Shown: positions 30,791 to 38,895, counted from the first letter of the stretch. The stretch: DNA of 39,521 nucleotides from Patescibacteria group bacterium UBA1400 (GCA_002305125.1 DBQG01000044.1:1-39521); one strand, 5' to 3'. Made by a program: numbers and translations. Notes: generated by a model from the letters alone, not told the origin.

Positions 30791-31987
30791 ATGGCAACAT
30801 TTCAAAGAACAAAGCCACATTTAAACATTGGAACTATTGGTCACGTTGACCATGGTAAAACAACTCTTTCTTCTGCCATTACTGCTGTTTTAGCAGGAGC
30901 AGGAACAGGTACAGAGTTTGTTCCTTTTGATAAAATTGATATGGCTCCTGAAGAAAAAGAAAGAGGCCTTACAATTTCTATTACTCATCTTGAGTATGAA
31001 ACAGCAAACAGACATTATGCTCATATTGACTGTCCTGGTCATAAAGATTATGTCAAAAACATGATTACTGGCGCTGCTCAGATGGATGGCGCTATTCTTG
31101 TTGTTTCAGCAGCAGATGGTCCTATGCCTCAGACAAGAGAGCACATATTATTGGCCCGTCAGGTAAGTGTGCCAGCAATTGTAGTTTTCTTAAATAAGGT
31201 TGATGTTGTCGATGACAAGGAGCTTTTGGATTTAGTTGAAATGGAAGTAAGAGAACTTTTAAGTAAGTATAAATTTCCCGGAGATGAGATTCCTATAGTG
31301 AGAGGCTCTGCTTTGAAAGCTTTGGAATGTGGTTGCGGTAAAAAAGAATGTGAATGGTGTGGTCCTATTCTTGAACTTATGAGTAAAGTGGATGAGTATG
31401 TTCCTACTCCTACAAGAGAACTGGACAAACCATTTTTGATGCCTGTTGAAGATGTTTTTTCAATTAAAGGCAGGGGAACAGTAGTAACTGGTAGAATTAC
31501 CAGGGGTAAAGTAAAAGTTGGTGATACCATTGAAATAGTTGGTATTAAAGATACTCAAACAACTACTGTTACCGGCGTGGAGATGTTTAGAAAAAGCCTT
31601 GATGAAGGTCAAGCCGGCGATAATGTCGGTATCCTTTTAAGGGGTGTAGAAAAAGAGCAGGTAGTTAGAGGTCAAGTTTTATCTCAGCCAAAATCAGTTA
31701 CTCCTCATTTGGATTTTGATGCTGAGGTTTATATTTTAACCAAAGAAGAAGGGGGACGTCATACACCTTTCTTTACCGGTTATAAACCTCAATTTTATAT
31801 TAGAACTACCGATGTAACTGGAGAAGTTACTTTAGCCAAGGGTGTAGAAATGGTTATGCCTGGCGACAGTGCTAATATGAATGTGAAGTTAATTGTGCCA
31901 GTTGCTCTAGAAGAAGGTCTTAGGTTTGCTATTAGAGAAGGCGGAAAGACAGTCGGGGCAGGAGTTATTACAAAGATTTTAAAATAA
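30791..31987 (+). CDS. tuf: Elongation factor Tu with a four-Cys insertion
   Basis: EF-Tu delivers aminoacyl-tRNA to the ribosome. The 398-residue protein has G1 GHVDHGKTT (about 17-25), DCPGH, NKVD and the SALKAL G5 motif, with domains II and III intact. Just after SALKAL the sequence CGCGKKECEWC (C180, C182, C187, C190) replaces the acidic stretch of E. coli EF-Tu; four Cys at this spacing could bind a metal. A strong Shine-Dalgarno GGAGG (30782-30786) precedes the ATG. A terminator directly follows the gene, so fusA-tuf is probably one transcript. Confidence 0.96.
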   Translation: MATFQRTKPHLNIGTIGHVDHGKTTLSSAITAVLAGAGTGTEFVPFDKIDMAPEEKERGLTISITHLEYETANRHYAHIDCPGHKDYVKNMITGAAQMDGAILVVSAADGPMPQTREHILLARQVSVPAIVVFLNKVDVVDDKELLDLVEMEVRELLSKYKFPGDEIPIVRGSALKALECGCGKKECEWCGPILELMSKVDEYVPTPTRELDKPFLMPVEDVFSIKGRGTVVTGRITRGKVKVGDTIEIVGIKDTQTTTVTGVEMFRKSLDEGQAGDNVGILLRGVEKEQVVRGQVLSQPKSVTPHLDFDAEVYILTKEEGGRHTPFFTGYKPQFYIRTTDVTGEVTLAKGVEMVMPGDSANMNVKLIVPVALEEGLRFAIREGGKTVGAGVITKILK

Positions 31988-31993
31988 TAAAAG

Positions 31994-32026
31994 TAGTCCT
32001 CCAATTTTTGGAGGACTAACATTTTT
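31994..32026 (+). terminator. Intrinsic terminator after tuf
   Basis: TAGTCCTCCAA (31994-32004) pairs perfectly with TTGGAGGACTA (32008-32018) around a three-base loop, followed by ACA and then TTTTT (32022-32026). It is the strongest terminator in the window and lies 45 bases before the rpsJ ATG. Confidence 0.8.
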
Positions 32027-32062
32027 ATTTTAAATTATTAAAAAAAGCACTTTTATATAATT

Positions 32063-32371
32063 ATGGCAAAAGGAAGAATTAGAATAAAACTGAAAGCTTT
32101 TGATCATCGAGTAATCGATGAGTCTTGTCAAAAGATTTTACAAACAGCTTTATCAACTGGGGCAAAGGTTATTGGGCCCGTACCTTTACCAACTAGAAGA
32201 AAGTTGGTGACAGTAACAACAAGTCCTCATACTGATAAAGATGCAAGAGAACATTTTCAGGTTTTAACTCATAAAAGGTTGATTGATATTATTCAGCCAA
32301 CCAACAAAACTATAGATAGTTTAATGCATCTTGAACTACCGGCTGGAGTCGGTATTGAAATCAAGATGTAA
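32063..32371 (+). CDS. rpsJ: Small ribosomal subunit protein uS10
   Basis: S10 is a 30S head protein and the NusE antitermination factor, a direct partner of NusB and NusG. The 102-residue protein has the family sequence, including LKAFDHRVID, GPVPLPTRR and the FQVLTHKRLIDI loop. It is enclosed by two terminators: one after tuf just upstream, one immediately downstream before rplC. A TATAAT stands one base before the ATG, too close to be its promoter, and I could not identify a good promoter in the 75-base gap. Confidence 0.95.
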   Translation: MAKGRIRIKLKAFDHRVIDESCQKILQTALSTGAKVIGPVPLPTRRKLVTVTTSPHTDKDAREHFQVLTHKRLIDIIQPTNKTIDSLMHLELPAGVGIEIKM

Positions 32372-32395
32372 GATTTTGTTAGGTATGATTAGAGT

Positions 32396-32426
32396 TGGCC
32401 CGGTGTTGTAAAGGGCCGTTTTTTTT
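32396..32426 (+). terminator. Intrinsic terminator between rpsJ and rplC
   Basis: TGGCCC (32396-32401) pairs with GGGCCG (32413-32418) around an 11-base loop, followed by eight T residues (32419-32426). In most bacteria rpsJ and rplC are contiguous in the S10 operon, so a terminator here either uncouples rpsJ or attenuates the ribosomal run. A TATGAT at 32384-32389 has no good -35 partner. Confidence 0.7.
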
Positions 32427-32464
32427 GAAAGTTATTAAAAAATATTGACTAAATAAATATTAAA

Positions 32465-33049
32465 ATGAAAATAGATACATTTTACGGTATTAAAAAAGAG
32501 CAGTTTCAAACCTTTAGCGATCAGGGTGTAAGGGTAGTAATAACCAGCATTAAGACTTACCCTATTGTAGTAAAACAGATCAAGGATGAGAAAAAAGATG
32601 GTTACCAGGCTTATAAAATAGAAACAAGTAAAGATTTGGCTAAAAAGGGTAAAACTTTGAGAGAGATAAAGTTTAACAATGATCCTGAGTTAAAAATTGG
32701 TGATGAGATTAAAATAATTGATGTTTTAAGTCAAGGAGATACAGTTAAAATAACTGGTAAAAGTAAAGGAAGTGGTTTTGCCGGAGCGGTTAAAAGATGG
32801 GGGTTTAAAGGTGGTTCTAAAACTCATGGTCAATCAGATAGGCAAAGAGCCCCTGGCTCTATTGGTCAAGGAACTGATCCCGGAAGAGTGTGGAAAGGTA
32901 AAAAGATGCCTGGCAGAATGGGTCAGGAAAATATCACTATTAAGGGCTTGAAGGTTTTTAAACTTGATGAAGCAAATAATGAAGTATGGATTCAGGGTTT
33001 GGTTCCAGGAAAAAGAGGGACGGAAATTAAAATTACTAAACTAACATAA
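32465..33049 (+). CDS. rplC: Large ribosomal subunit protein uL3
   Basis: L3 binds 23S rRNA near the peptidyl-transferase centre and initiates 50S assembly. The 194-residue protein has the conserved GFAGAVKRWGFKGGSKTHGQ core (about 99-118), SIGQGTDPGRVWKGKKMPGR and the C-terminal VPG segment. It is slightly shorter than E. coli L3 (209). It begins the uninterrupted L3-L18 run. No convincing promoter was found between the terminator and the ATG; TTGAAA at 32425-32430 lacks a well-spaced -10. Confidence 0.95.
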   Translation: MKIDTFYGIKKEQFQTFSDQGVRVVITSIKTYPIVVKQIKDEKKDGYQAYKIETSKDLAKKGKTLREIKFNNDPELKIGDEIKIIDVLSQGDTVKITGKSKGSGFAGAVKRWGFKGGSKTHGQSDRQRAPGSIGQGTDPGRVWKGKKMPGRMGQENITIKGLKVFKLDEANNEVWIQGLVPGKRGTEIKITKLT

Positions 33050-33057
33050 AAAATAAA

Positions 33058-33732
33058 ATGACTAGTATAACTTTATATAATATTAACGGAGAAAAAACAG
33101 GAACAATTAAGTTGCCTGACTCCTTGTTTGGCGTTAAGTTTAATAAACAGCTTATTGCTCAGGCAATAAGAGTTTATTTAAGTAATCAAAGACAAGCTCC
33201 TGCTAAAACTAAATCAAGAGGAGAGGTAACTGGTTCGGGAAGAAAGATTTATAAACAAAAAGGAACTGGTAGAGCTAGACACGGAGACATTAAGGCGCCA
33301 ATTTTTGTTAAGGGAGGTATTGCTCACGGACCCACAGGTAAACAGAATTTTAAATTAAAGATGAGTAAAGCTATGAAGAAAAAAGCTTTTTTAAGTGCCT
33401 TATCTAAAAAAGTAGCAGATAGCCAATTTATAGCTTTGGAAGGCTTAGAGAAAATAGAGCCAAAAACAAAAAAAATGGTTCAGGTTTTACAAACAATCCA
33501 GGAAAAAGTTGTTAAAAATGAAAAAAAAGCTAAACTTAAGGCTACTTTAGTTTTGCCTGACATGAAGGCAGACAACATTGTAAGGTCGGCCAAAAATATC
33601 AGTAATTTAACTATTAGATCTGCTAAAATGCTTAATACTTATGATGTTTTAAACAATAATCTTTTGATTTTTGTCAAAGATACTGTTAAAGCTTTAGAGG
33701 AAAAGTATCAGCAAAAAAATAATATAAAATAA
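33058..33732 (+). CDS. rplD: Large ribosomal subunit protein uL4
   Basis: L4 lines the peptide exit tunnel and in E. coli represses the S10 operon. The 224-residue protein has the tunnel-loop signature SRGEVTGSGRKIYKQKGTGRARHG (residues about 53-76, interrupted here for brevity) and the SALSKKV and YDVLNNNLLIF segments. It is about 20 residues longer than E. coli L4, mainly through a Lys-rich C-terminal part. Eight bases separate it from rplC. Confidence 0.94.
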   Translation: MTSITLYNINGEKTGTIKLPDSLFGVKFNKQLIAQAIRVYLSNQRQAPAKTKSRGEVTGSGRKIYKQKGTGRARHGDIKAPIFVKGGIAHGPTGKQNFKLKMSKAMKKKAFLSALSKKVADSQFIALEGLEKIEPKTKKMVQVLQTIQEKVVKNEKKAKLKATLVLPDMKADNIVRSAKNISNLTIRSAKMLNTYDVLNNNLLIFVKDTVKALEEKYQQKNNIK

Positions 33733-33746
33733 ATTTTAAAATAAAA

Positions 33747-34043
33747 ATGGATTTAAGCTTTATAATTAAAAAACCATTAATCACAGAAAAATCTTTGCAA
33801 AATGCTCAGCAGGGCAAATATACTTTTATAGTAACTAAGCAAGCCAGTAAAGATCAGATAAAAGAAGCAGTGGAAAAGTTTTTTAAAGTTAAAGTTGAAA
33901 ATATTAGAACCATTAGCGTTCTAGGAAAAAGTAAAAGGAAGGGAAAATTAAGAAGAGTTACAAGACAGCCTGATTGGAAAAAAGCTGTTATTCAAATAGA
34001 GAAAGATCAGAAAATTGACCTTTTTGAAGTAGAAGGCAAATAA
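33747..34043 (+). CDS. rplW: Large ribosomal subunit protein uL23
   Basis: L23 sits at the tunnel exit and docks signal recognition particle and trigger factor. The 98-residue product has the family opening IIKKPLITEKS, the KYTFIV strand, and the VKVENIRTISVLGKSKR segment with the basic RNA-binding loop. Length is normal. It begins 14 bases after rplD without a strong Shine-Dalgarno. Confidence 0.94.
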   Translation: MDLSFIIKKPLITEKSLQNAQQGKYTFIVTKQASKDQIKEAVEKFFKVKVENIRTISVLGKSKRKGKLRRVTRQPDWKKAVIQIEKDQKIDLFEVEGK

Positions 34044-34059
34044 GAAAGATTTTATAAAA

Positions 34060-34884
34060 ATGGCAATTAAGACTTTTAAACCAGTAACACCAAGTAGGCG
34101 ACATCAAGTTAGAATTGATTCTGATTTGACTGATAAAAGGCCAGAGAAAAGCTTAACTAAACTGTTGCCTAAAAATTCTGGTAGAAACTCTAGTGGTAAA
34201 GTTACGGTAAGACATCAGGGTGGCAGGCAAAAAAGGATGTTGAGACAAATTGATTTTAAGCGAAACAAGTATAATGTTGAGGGAAAGATTGTAAGCATAG
34301 AGTATGATCCCAATAGATCTGCTCACATTGCCTTGGTTCATTATTCAGATGGAGAAAAACGTTATATTTTGGCTCCTGTTGATCTTAAAATTACCGATAA
34401 AATTATTAGCGGCGATAAGGTTGAGATTAAAGTCGGCAATAGTTTGCCGTTAAAAAATATCCCTTTGGGAATGCCGATTCACAATTTGGAGCTTACACCT
34501 AAAAAGGGAGGTCAAATGGTTAGAGGGGCAGGAGGTTTTGCTGTTATTCAATCTAAAGAAGAAAAAAATGCAGTTATTAAACTTCCTTCAGGAGAGTTAA
34601 GAAGAGTTCCTCTTGACTGTTATGCTACTATTGGAAGGGTTGGTAATATTCATAAGAAAAACATAAAGTACGGGAAAGCTGGGAGAAAAAGGCTTTTAGG
34701 CATAAGACCTTCTGTTAGAGGAGTAGCTATGCATCCGGGAGCTCATCCTCACGGTGGCGGTGAAGGTAGAAGCGGTATTGGTATGCCTAGCCCTAAGTCT
34801 CCATGGGGAAAGAAGACTTTAGGTAAAAAAACCAGGAAAAAGAAGAAATATTCTAATAAAGACATTGTTTCAAGGAGGAAATAA
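34060..34884 (+). CDS. rplB: Large ribosomal subunit protein uL2
   Basis: L2 supports peptidyl-transferase centre assembly and subunit association. The 274-residue protein has the conserved HQGGRQKRMLRQIDFKRN, the GDGEKRYILAP-like segment (here SDGEKRYILAP) and the C-terminal HPHGGGEGRSGIG (near 228-240) whose His is important in E. coli. Length is typical. Its end holds the rpsS Shine-Dalgarno AAGGAGG (34872-34878), and its stop overlaps the rpsS ATG by one base. Confidence 0.95.
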   Translation: MAIKTFKPVTPSRRHQVRIDSDLTDKRPEKSLTKLLPKNSGRNSSGKVTVRHQGGRQKRMLRQIDFKRNKYNVEGKIVSIEYDPNRSAHIALVHYSDGEKRYILAPVDLKITDKIISGDKVEIKVGNSLPLKNIPLGMPIHNLELTPKKGGQMVRGAGGFAVIQSKEEKNAVIKLPSGELRRVPLDCYATIGRVGNIHKKNIKYGKAGRKRLLGIRPSVRGVAMHPGAHPHGGGEGRSGIGMPSPKSPWGKKTLGKKTRKKKKYSNKDIVSRRK

Positions 34885-35168
34885 TGGGAAGAAGTTCAAA
34901 AAAGGGACCATATATTGATGAAAAACTATTAAAAAAAGTTATGAATCAAAAAAGTATGGGCAAAAAAGAGCCTATTAAAACATGGGCCAGAGCTTCTCAA
35001 ATTCCTCCAGAATTTGTAGGCCATACCTTTATGATTCATACAGGAAGGGCTTTTAAAGAAGTTTATATTTCCGAAACCATGGTAGGACACAGATTGGGAG
35101 AGTTTGCCCTAACAAGAACATTTAGGGGTCATGGAAGAGTTGTTAAAAGAGTTGTTACAAAAACTTAA
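34884..35168 (+). CDS. rpsS: Small ribosomal subunit protein uS19
   Basis: S19 is a 30S head protein that contacts the A-site finger and S13. The 94-residue protein shows GRSSKKGPYIDEKLL, TWARASQIPPEFVGHTFMIH and GHRLGEFALTRTFRGHG, all family hallmarks. Initiation is from AAGGAGG five bases upstream, within rplB. rplV follows after nine bases. Confidence 0.95.
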   Translation: MGRSSKKGPYIDEKLLKKVMNQKSMGKKEPIKTWARASQIPPEFVGHTFMIHTGRAFKEVYISETMVGHRLGEFALTRTFRGHGRVVKRVVTKT

Positions 35169-35177
35169 GGTAAAATT

Positions 35178-35525
35178 ATGCAGATTAAAGCAGAAAGAAA
35201 CTATATTAGAATGAGTGCTCAGAAACTGAGATTAGTTGTTAAAGCTATTAAAAAACTTAATCCGTTGGAGTCTTTGGATTATTTAAAATTTTTAAACAAA
35301 CAGGCGGCCAGACCTTTAGCATTGACCATTAAGCAGGCAATTGCTAATGCTGCTAATAATAAAAAATTAGATAAGAAGAATTTAAAATTTGTTAACATAG
35401 AAATCATGGAAGGACCTACTTATAAACGGTGGCAACCCGTTTCCCGCGGTAGAGCCCATCCAATTTTAAAAAGAACAAGTCATATAAAAGTTGTTTTGGA
35501 GGCAAAAGATGGGACAAAAAGTTAA
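35178..35525 (+). CDS. rplV: Large ribosomal subunit protein uL22
   Basis: L22 reaches into the exit tunnel; its beta-hairpin tip affects macrolide binding. The 115-residue protein has RNYIRMSAQKLRLVVKAIK, the A.NAANNKKLDKKNL segment and the hairpin GPTYKRWQPVSRGRAHPILK. Its last 17 bases overlap the start of rpsC and hold the rpsC ribosome-binding site. Confidence 0.94.
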   Translation: MQIKAERNYIRMSAQKLRLVVKAIKKLNPLESLDYLKFLNKQAARPLALTIKQAIANAANNKKLDKKNLKFVNIEIMEGPTYKRWQPVSRGRAHPILKRTSHIKVVLEAKDGTKS

Positions 35526-36165
35526 TCCTAAGGGTTTGAGAATTGGCAAGCTTTATTCATCGGATTCTCGTTGGTTTGCAAGTAAAAGTGATTACAAAAA
35601 ATTCTTGCACGAAGACGTTAGTTTGAGAAAGTTTTTGATGGGCAAACTTCAGATGGCAGGCGTTGTTAAGGTTGAGATTGAAAGATCCATTAACACGATG
35701 AAAATAATTTTGTATGTTTCTCGACCAGGTGTGGTAATTGGTCGAGGAGGGTCGGGATTAGAGATGTTGAAAAAAACAATCGCCAGAAAATTAAACATCA
35801 ACATTAATGATAAAAAATCATCTAAGTTGGATCTAGAAGTTAGGGAAGTAAAAAATCCGGACTTGTCATCAAGATTAGTTTTAGATAAACTAGCTTATCA
35901 AATAGAAAGAAGATATCCTCACAGAAGAGCTGTGGCTAGAGCCATAGAAAGAGTGATGGCGGCAGGAGCTAAGGGAGTTAAAATTGTTTTAGCTGGAAGA
36001 ATCGGCGGGGCAGAGATTTCCAGAACTGAAAAATATTCAGAAGGAAAAATTCCTTTGCAAACCTTAAGGGCTGATATTGATTATGCTGAAGATCCTGCCT
36101 TGACAAAACTTGGATATGTGGGTATTAAAGTATGGATATATAAAGGTGAGCAGGAGATTGAATAA
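35509..36165 (+). CDS. rpsC: Small ribosomal subunit protein uS3
   Basis: S3 guards the mRNA entry tunnel and has helicase activity with S4 and S5. The 218-residue protein opens with the family motif MGQKVNPKGLRIG, has a KH domain with VVIGRGGSGLE (about 74-84) and the C-terminal domain with GRIGGAEISRTE. I chose ATG 35509 because GGAGG (35498-35502) lies six bases upstream and the N-terminus is then exactly that of the family; an in-frame ATG at 35491 would add six unrelated residues. The stop overlaps rplP. Confidence 0.95.
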   Translation: MGQKVNPKGLRIGKLYSSDSRWFASKSDYKKFLHEDVSLRKFLMGKLQMAGVVKVEIERSINTMKIILYVSRPGVVIGRGGSGLEMLKKTIARKLNININDKKSSKLDLEVREVKNPDLSSRLVLDKLAYQIERRYPHRRAVARAIERVMAAGAKGVKIVLAGRIGGAEISRTEKYSEGKIPLQTLRADIDYAEDPALTKLGYVGIKVWIYKGEQEIE

Positions 36166-36572
36166 TGTTGCAACCTAAGAAACAAAAATACCGTAAACAC
36201 TTTCGGGGAACAATGAAAGGTGTAAGGGAATCAGGTGTTCACGTTGAGTTTGGTGAATATGGTTTGAAAAGTCTGGATAGGGGCTGGCTGGATTCAAGGC
36301 AAATTGAAGCTGCCAGAAAAGCAATTGTGCATTATACAAAAAGAGGCGGAAAACTATGGATTAGGGTTTTTCCAGATAAACCTTATACTAAAAAACCTGC
36401 GGGAACAAGAATGGGAAGCGGTAAAGGAGAAATTGAAGGTTATGTGGCAGTTATAAGGCCGGGCAGAATTATTTTTGAACTTGGAGGCTTAGAAGAAGAA
36501 CTTGCCTTTGAAGCCTTAAAAAGAGGCGGAGCTAAACTGCCGCTTAAAACTAAGCTTGTTAAAAAGGATTAA
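36165..36572 (+). CDS. rplP: Large ribosomal subunit protein uL16
   Basis: L16 helps place A-site tRNA. The 135-residue protein has KYRKHFRGTMKG, the GYGLKS-like segment (here EYGLKSLDRGWLDSRQIEA), RGGKLWIRVFPDKPYTKKP and TRMGSGKGEIE. Length and motifs are normal. It starts within a TAATG overlap with rpsC, implying coupled translation. Confidence 0.95.
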   Translation: MLQPKKQKYRKHFRGTMKGVRESGVHVEFGEYGLKSLDRGWLDSRQIEAARKAIVHYTKRGGKLWIRVFPDKPYTKKPAGTRMGSGKGEIEGYVAVIRPGRIIFELGGLEEELAFEALKRGGAKLPLKTKLVKKD

Positions 36573-36575
36573 AAT

Positions 36576-36791
36576 ATGGTTGCTAAAAAGAACAACTTAA
36601 ATTTAAATGAAAAAAATGTTGAAGAACTCAACGATTTGCTTTCACAGGCAAGAAAAGAATGGATGGATTTAAAAATGCAGTTAAGTATCGGTAAACTTAA
36701 GGATGTTAATGAACCAAAAAAGAAAAGAAAGTTAATTGCTCAGCTGCAAACAGTCATTAGAGAAAAACAATTAAAGGAGATGGAAAAATGA
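36576..36791 (+). CDS. rpmC: Large ribosomal subunit protein uL29
   Basis: L29 is a small two-helix protein near the tunnel exit. The 71-residue product has the family pattern (LNDLLSQARKEWMDLKMQL, then a Lys-rich segment and IAQLQTVIREKQ). It begins three bases after rplP and overlaps rpsQ by ATGA. Its end carries the rpsQ Shine-Dalgarno AGGAG (36775-36779). Sequence conservation in the family is low, so context supports the call. Confidence 0.9.
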   Translation: MVAKKNNLNLNEKNVEELNDLLSQARKEWMDLKMQLSIGKLKDVNEPKKKRKLIAQLQTVIREKQLKEMEK

Positions 36792-37024
36792 AGCAGTTTA
36801 AAGGTGTTGTAACCAGCACTAAAATGGAAAAATCAGCGACAGTTTTAATAGAAAGATTATGGCAGCATCCTTTGTATAAAAAAAGGATTAAGAGAAGCAA
36901 AAAGTATTTGGTTCATAATGAGGTTAAGGCTCAAGAAGGCGATAAAGTGATTATTGAAGAATGCAGACCATTAAGTAAAAGAAAAAGATTTAAAATAATC
37001 GAGGTTCTTAAAAAGAAAAAATGA
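36788..37024 (+). CDS. rpsQ: Small ribosomal subunit protein uS17
   Basis: S17 binds 16S rRNA helix 11 early in 30S assembly. The 78-residue OB-fold protein has FKGVVTSTKMEKSATVLIE, RIKRSKKYLVHNE and GDKVIIEECRPLSKRKRF, the usual family landmarks. AGGAG eight bases upstream and an ATGA overlap with rpmC favour this start. The stop overlaps the rplN ATG in the same way. Confidence 0.94.
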   Translation: MKQFKGVVTSTKMEKSATVLIERLWQHPLYKKRIKRSKKYLVHNEVKAQEGDKVIIEECRPLSKRKRFKIIEVLKKKK

Positions 37025-37395
37025 TACAATTAAGATCGGTTTTAAAACCAGCTGATAATTCGGGGGCGAAAAGATTAAGAGTTATCCATATTCATGGAGG
37101 TTTTAAACATAAGTTCGGCTCTGTAGGTGATTTTGTTACCTGTGTGGTTGATCAAGCTGACCCCCAGGGTCAATTAAAAGACTCTCAGGTAGTTAAGGCA
37201 GTTGTAGTAAGAACTAAAAAGGAAATTCGTAGAAAAGACGGTTCTTATATCCGTTTTGATGATAATGCAGCTGTGGTAATTGATGGTTTGAAAAATAAAG
37301 CACCTATTGGTACTAGAGTTTTTGGTCCCATTGCTAGAGAAATTAAAGATGCCGGTCTAAATCAGATAGTTTCTTTAGCTCCGGAAGTTTTATAA
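37021..37395 (+). CDS. rplN: Large ribosomal subunit protein uL14
   Basis: L14 lies at the subunit interface and binds the silencing factor RsfS in other bacteria. The 124-residue protein has MIQLRSVLKPADNSGAKRL-type opening, VVKAVVVRTKKEIRRKDGS and the C-terminal GTRVFGPIAREI. Length is close to E. coli (123). Start within an ATGA overlap with rpsQ. Confidence 0.95.
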   Translation: MIQLRSVLKPADNSGAKRLRVIHIHGGFKHKFGSVGDFVTCVVDQADPQGQLKDSQVVKAVVVRTKKEIRRKDGSYIRFDDNAAVVIDGLKNKAPIGTRVFGPIAREIKDAGLNQIVSLAPEVL

Positions 37396-37418
37396 AAAAT
37401 TAAAAAATAAATTTAAAA

Positions 37419-37727
37419 ATGAAAATAAAACAAGGCGATACAGTAAAAGTGACAGTCGGTAAAGATCGGGGTAAAACTGGTAAAGTTGAAAAAGTTTATC
37501 CTAAAAAGAATAGGGTGCTGGTTGCTGAAGTCAATAAATATAAAAAACATGTTAAACCTCAGGGTCAGAATAAGCCAGGAGGAATCATTGATATTACCAA
37601 GCCTTTGCCTGTAGCTAACGTGGCTTTGGTTTGTCCTCAATGCAAAGAAGTGTCAAAGATTGGTTATATGATTGATAAAAAAGGTGAAAAACATAGAGTT
37701 TGTAAAAAATGTAAACAGGTGGTTTAA
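37419..37727 (+). CDS. rplX: Large ribosomal subunit protein uL24 with zinc-ribbon tail
   Basis: L24 initiates 50S assembly. The 102-residue protein has the KOW motif at the N-terminus (KQGDTVKVTVGKDRGKTGKV) and the VNKYKKHVKPQGQ segment. A C-terminal four-Cys ribbon is present (C72, C75, C95, C98), a form found in many but not all bacterial L24 proteins. rplE begins one base after the stop. Confidence 0.94.
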   Translation: MKIKQGDTVKVTVGKDRGKTGKVEKVYPKKNRVLVAEVNKYKKHVKPQGQNKPGGIIDITKPLPVANVALVCPQCKEVSKIGYMIDKKGEKHRVCKKCKQVV

Positions 37728-37728
37728 A

Positions 37729-38277
37729 ATGGCAAGATTGTTAAAAACATATCAAGATATTATAAAAATAAAATTACAAAAAGAATTTAATATTGATAAT
37801 TCTTTGGCTGTTCCTAGAGTGGAAAAAGTAGTTGTTAATATGGGCGTAGGAGATGTTTCAACAGATAAGCAGAATTTAGAAAAAGCTACAGCTACTTTTA
37901 CCCAGATTGTAGGCCAGAAACCATCTTTACAGCAGGCAAAAAAAGCCATAGCTGATTTTAAAATAAGAAAAGGAGATGTTGTTGGCTTAAAGGCTACTTT
38001 AAGAGGTGTAAGAATGTATGAATTTGTAGATAAATTGTTTTCTATTGTTCTTCCCAGGGTAAGAGATTTTAGTGGCGTAAATAGGAAGGCTTTTGATAAA
38101 CATGGTAACTATACACTGGGCTTAAGAGAGCAAATTATCTTTCCTGAAGTGAATTATGATAAAATTGATAAAGTTAGAGGATTGGAAATTACTTTTGTGA
38201 TTTCTGCTAAAAGCAAAGAAAAATCTTTAAGACTTCTTGAACTTTTAGGTATGCCTTTCGCCAAAGAGGAAAATTAA
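37729..38277 (+). CDS. rplE: Large ribosomal subunit protein uL5
   Basis: L5 binds 5S rRNA and contacts the P-site tRNA. The 182-residue protein has VPRVEKVVVNMGVGD, GQKPSLQQAKKAIADFKIRKG and the C-terminal RGLEITFVISAKSKEKSLRLLELLGMPF. I chose ATG 37729: it directly follows rplX and gives the family N-terminus (LLKTYQDIIKIKLQKEF). An ATG at 37672 would add 19 unrelated residues. Confidence 0.95.
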   Translation: MARLLKTYQDIIKIKLQKEFNIDNSLAVPRVEKVVVNMGVGDVSTDKQNLEKATATFTQIVGQKPSLQQAKKAIADFKIRKGDVVGLKATLRGVRMYEFVDKLFSIVLPRVRDFSGVNRKAFDKHGNYTLGLREQIIFPEVNYDKIDKVRGLEITFVISAKSKEKSLRLLELLGMPFAKEEN

Positions 38278-38305
38278 AGAGAATTTAATAATTTAAAAAA
38301 TAATT

Positions 38306-38491
38306 ATGGCTAAAACAAGTAAGATAGCAAAACAAGCAAAAAAAGCAAAATATTCAACCAGAAGGGTAAACCGTTGTAAATTGTGCGGTAGACCCCGAGG
38401 TTATATCAGAATGTTTGATGTTTGTAGGTTGTGTTTTAGAAAGCTGGCTCATACAGGTCAATTACCGGGAGTTACCAAAGCTAGTTGGTAA
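38306..38491 (+). CDS. rpsN: Small ribosomal subunit protein uS14, zinc-binding type
   Basis: S14 is a 30S head protein. At 61 residues this is the short zinc form, with C24, C27, C40 and C43 in RCKLCGRPRGYIRMFDVCRLC split by the usual 12 residues, and the conserved KASW C-terminus. The long Cys-free form is not in the window. The stop codon shares bases with the rpsH Shine-Dalgarno. Confidence 0.95.
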   Translation: MAKTSKIAKQAKKAKYSTRRVNRCKLCGRPRGYIRMFDVCRLCFRKLAHTGQLPGVTKASW

Positions 38492-38499
38492 GGAGAAAT

Positions 38500-38895
38500 A
38501 TGTTATTTGATACAGTTGCAGATATGTTGGTAATAATTAAAAATGGCTATATGGCTTCTAAAAAAGAAGTCAAAGTGCCTTACTCTGGTTTTAAACATGA
38601 AATTGCTAAGGTGTTGGTCAAAGAAGGGTTTCTTAAGGAGATTAAGGAGGAAGCAAAAGATAATAATAAAAAAGATTTACTGCTTACCTTAAAGTATAGA
38701 AAAGGAAAACCGGTTTTGACCAAAATTGTAAGAATTTCTAAATCAAGCCGCAGAGTTTACAGTCAGCGGAAAAATCTTCCCAGAGTTTTAAGCGGTCTTG
38801 GTATTTCTATAGTTTCTACCCCTCAGGGAGTTTTTACTGCCAAGGAGGCCAGAAAAAAAGGTTTAGGAGGAGAGTTAATTTGTAAAGTTTGGTAA
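38500..38895 (+). CDS. rpsH: Small ribosomal subunit protein uS8
   Basis: S8 binds the central domain of 16S rRNA and in E. coli regulates the spc operon. The 131-residue protein has DTVADMLVIIKNGYMASKKE, VPYSGFKHEIAKVLVKEGF and the C-terminal GLGISIVSTPQGVFTAKEAR. I chose ATG 38500: AGGAG (38491-38495) lies four bases upstream, overlapping the rpsN stop. A GTG at 38485 would add five residues inside rpsN. Confidence 0.95.
   Translation: MLFDTVADMLVIIKNGYMASKKEVKVPYSGFKHEIAKVLVKEGFLKEIKEEAKDNNKKDLLLTLKYRKGKPVLTKIVRISKSSRRVYSQRKNLPRVLSGLGISIVSTPQGVFTAKEARKKGLGGELICKVW

Noticed and set aside
32056..32061. TATAAT just before rpsJ as its promoter
   Set aside because: It lies one base from the ATG, so transcription would start inside the gene, and there is no TGn or -35 partner.
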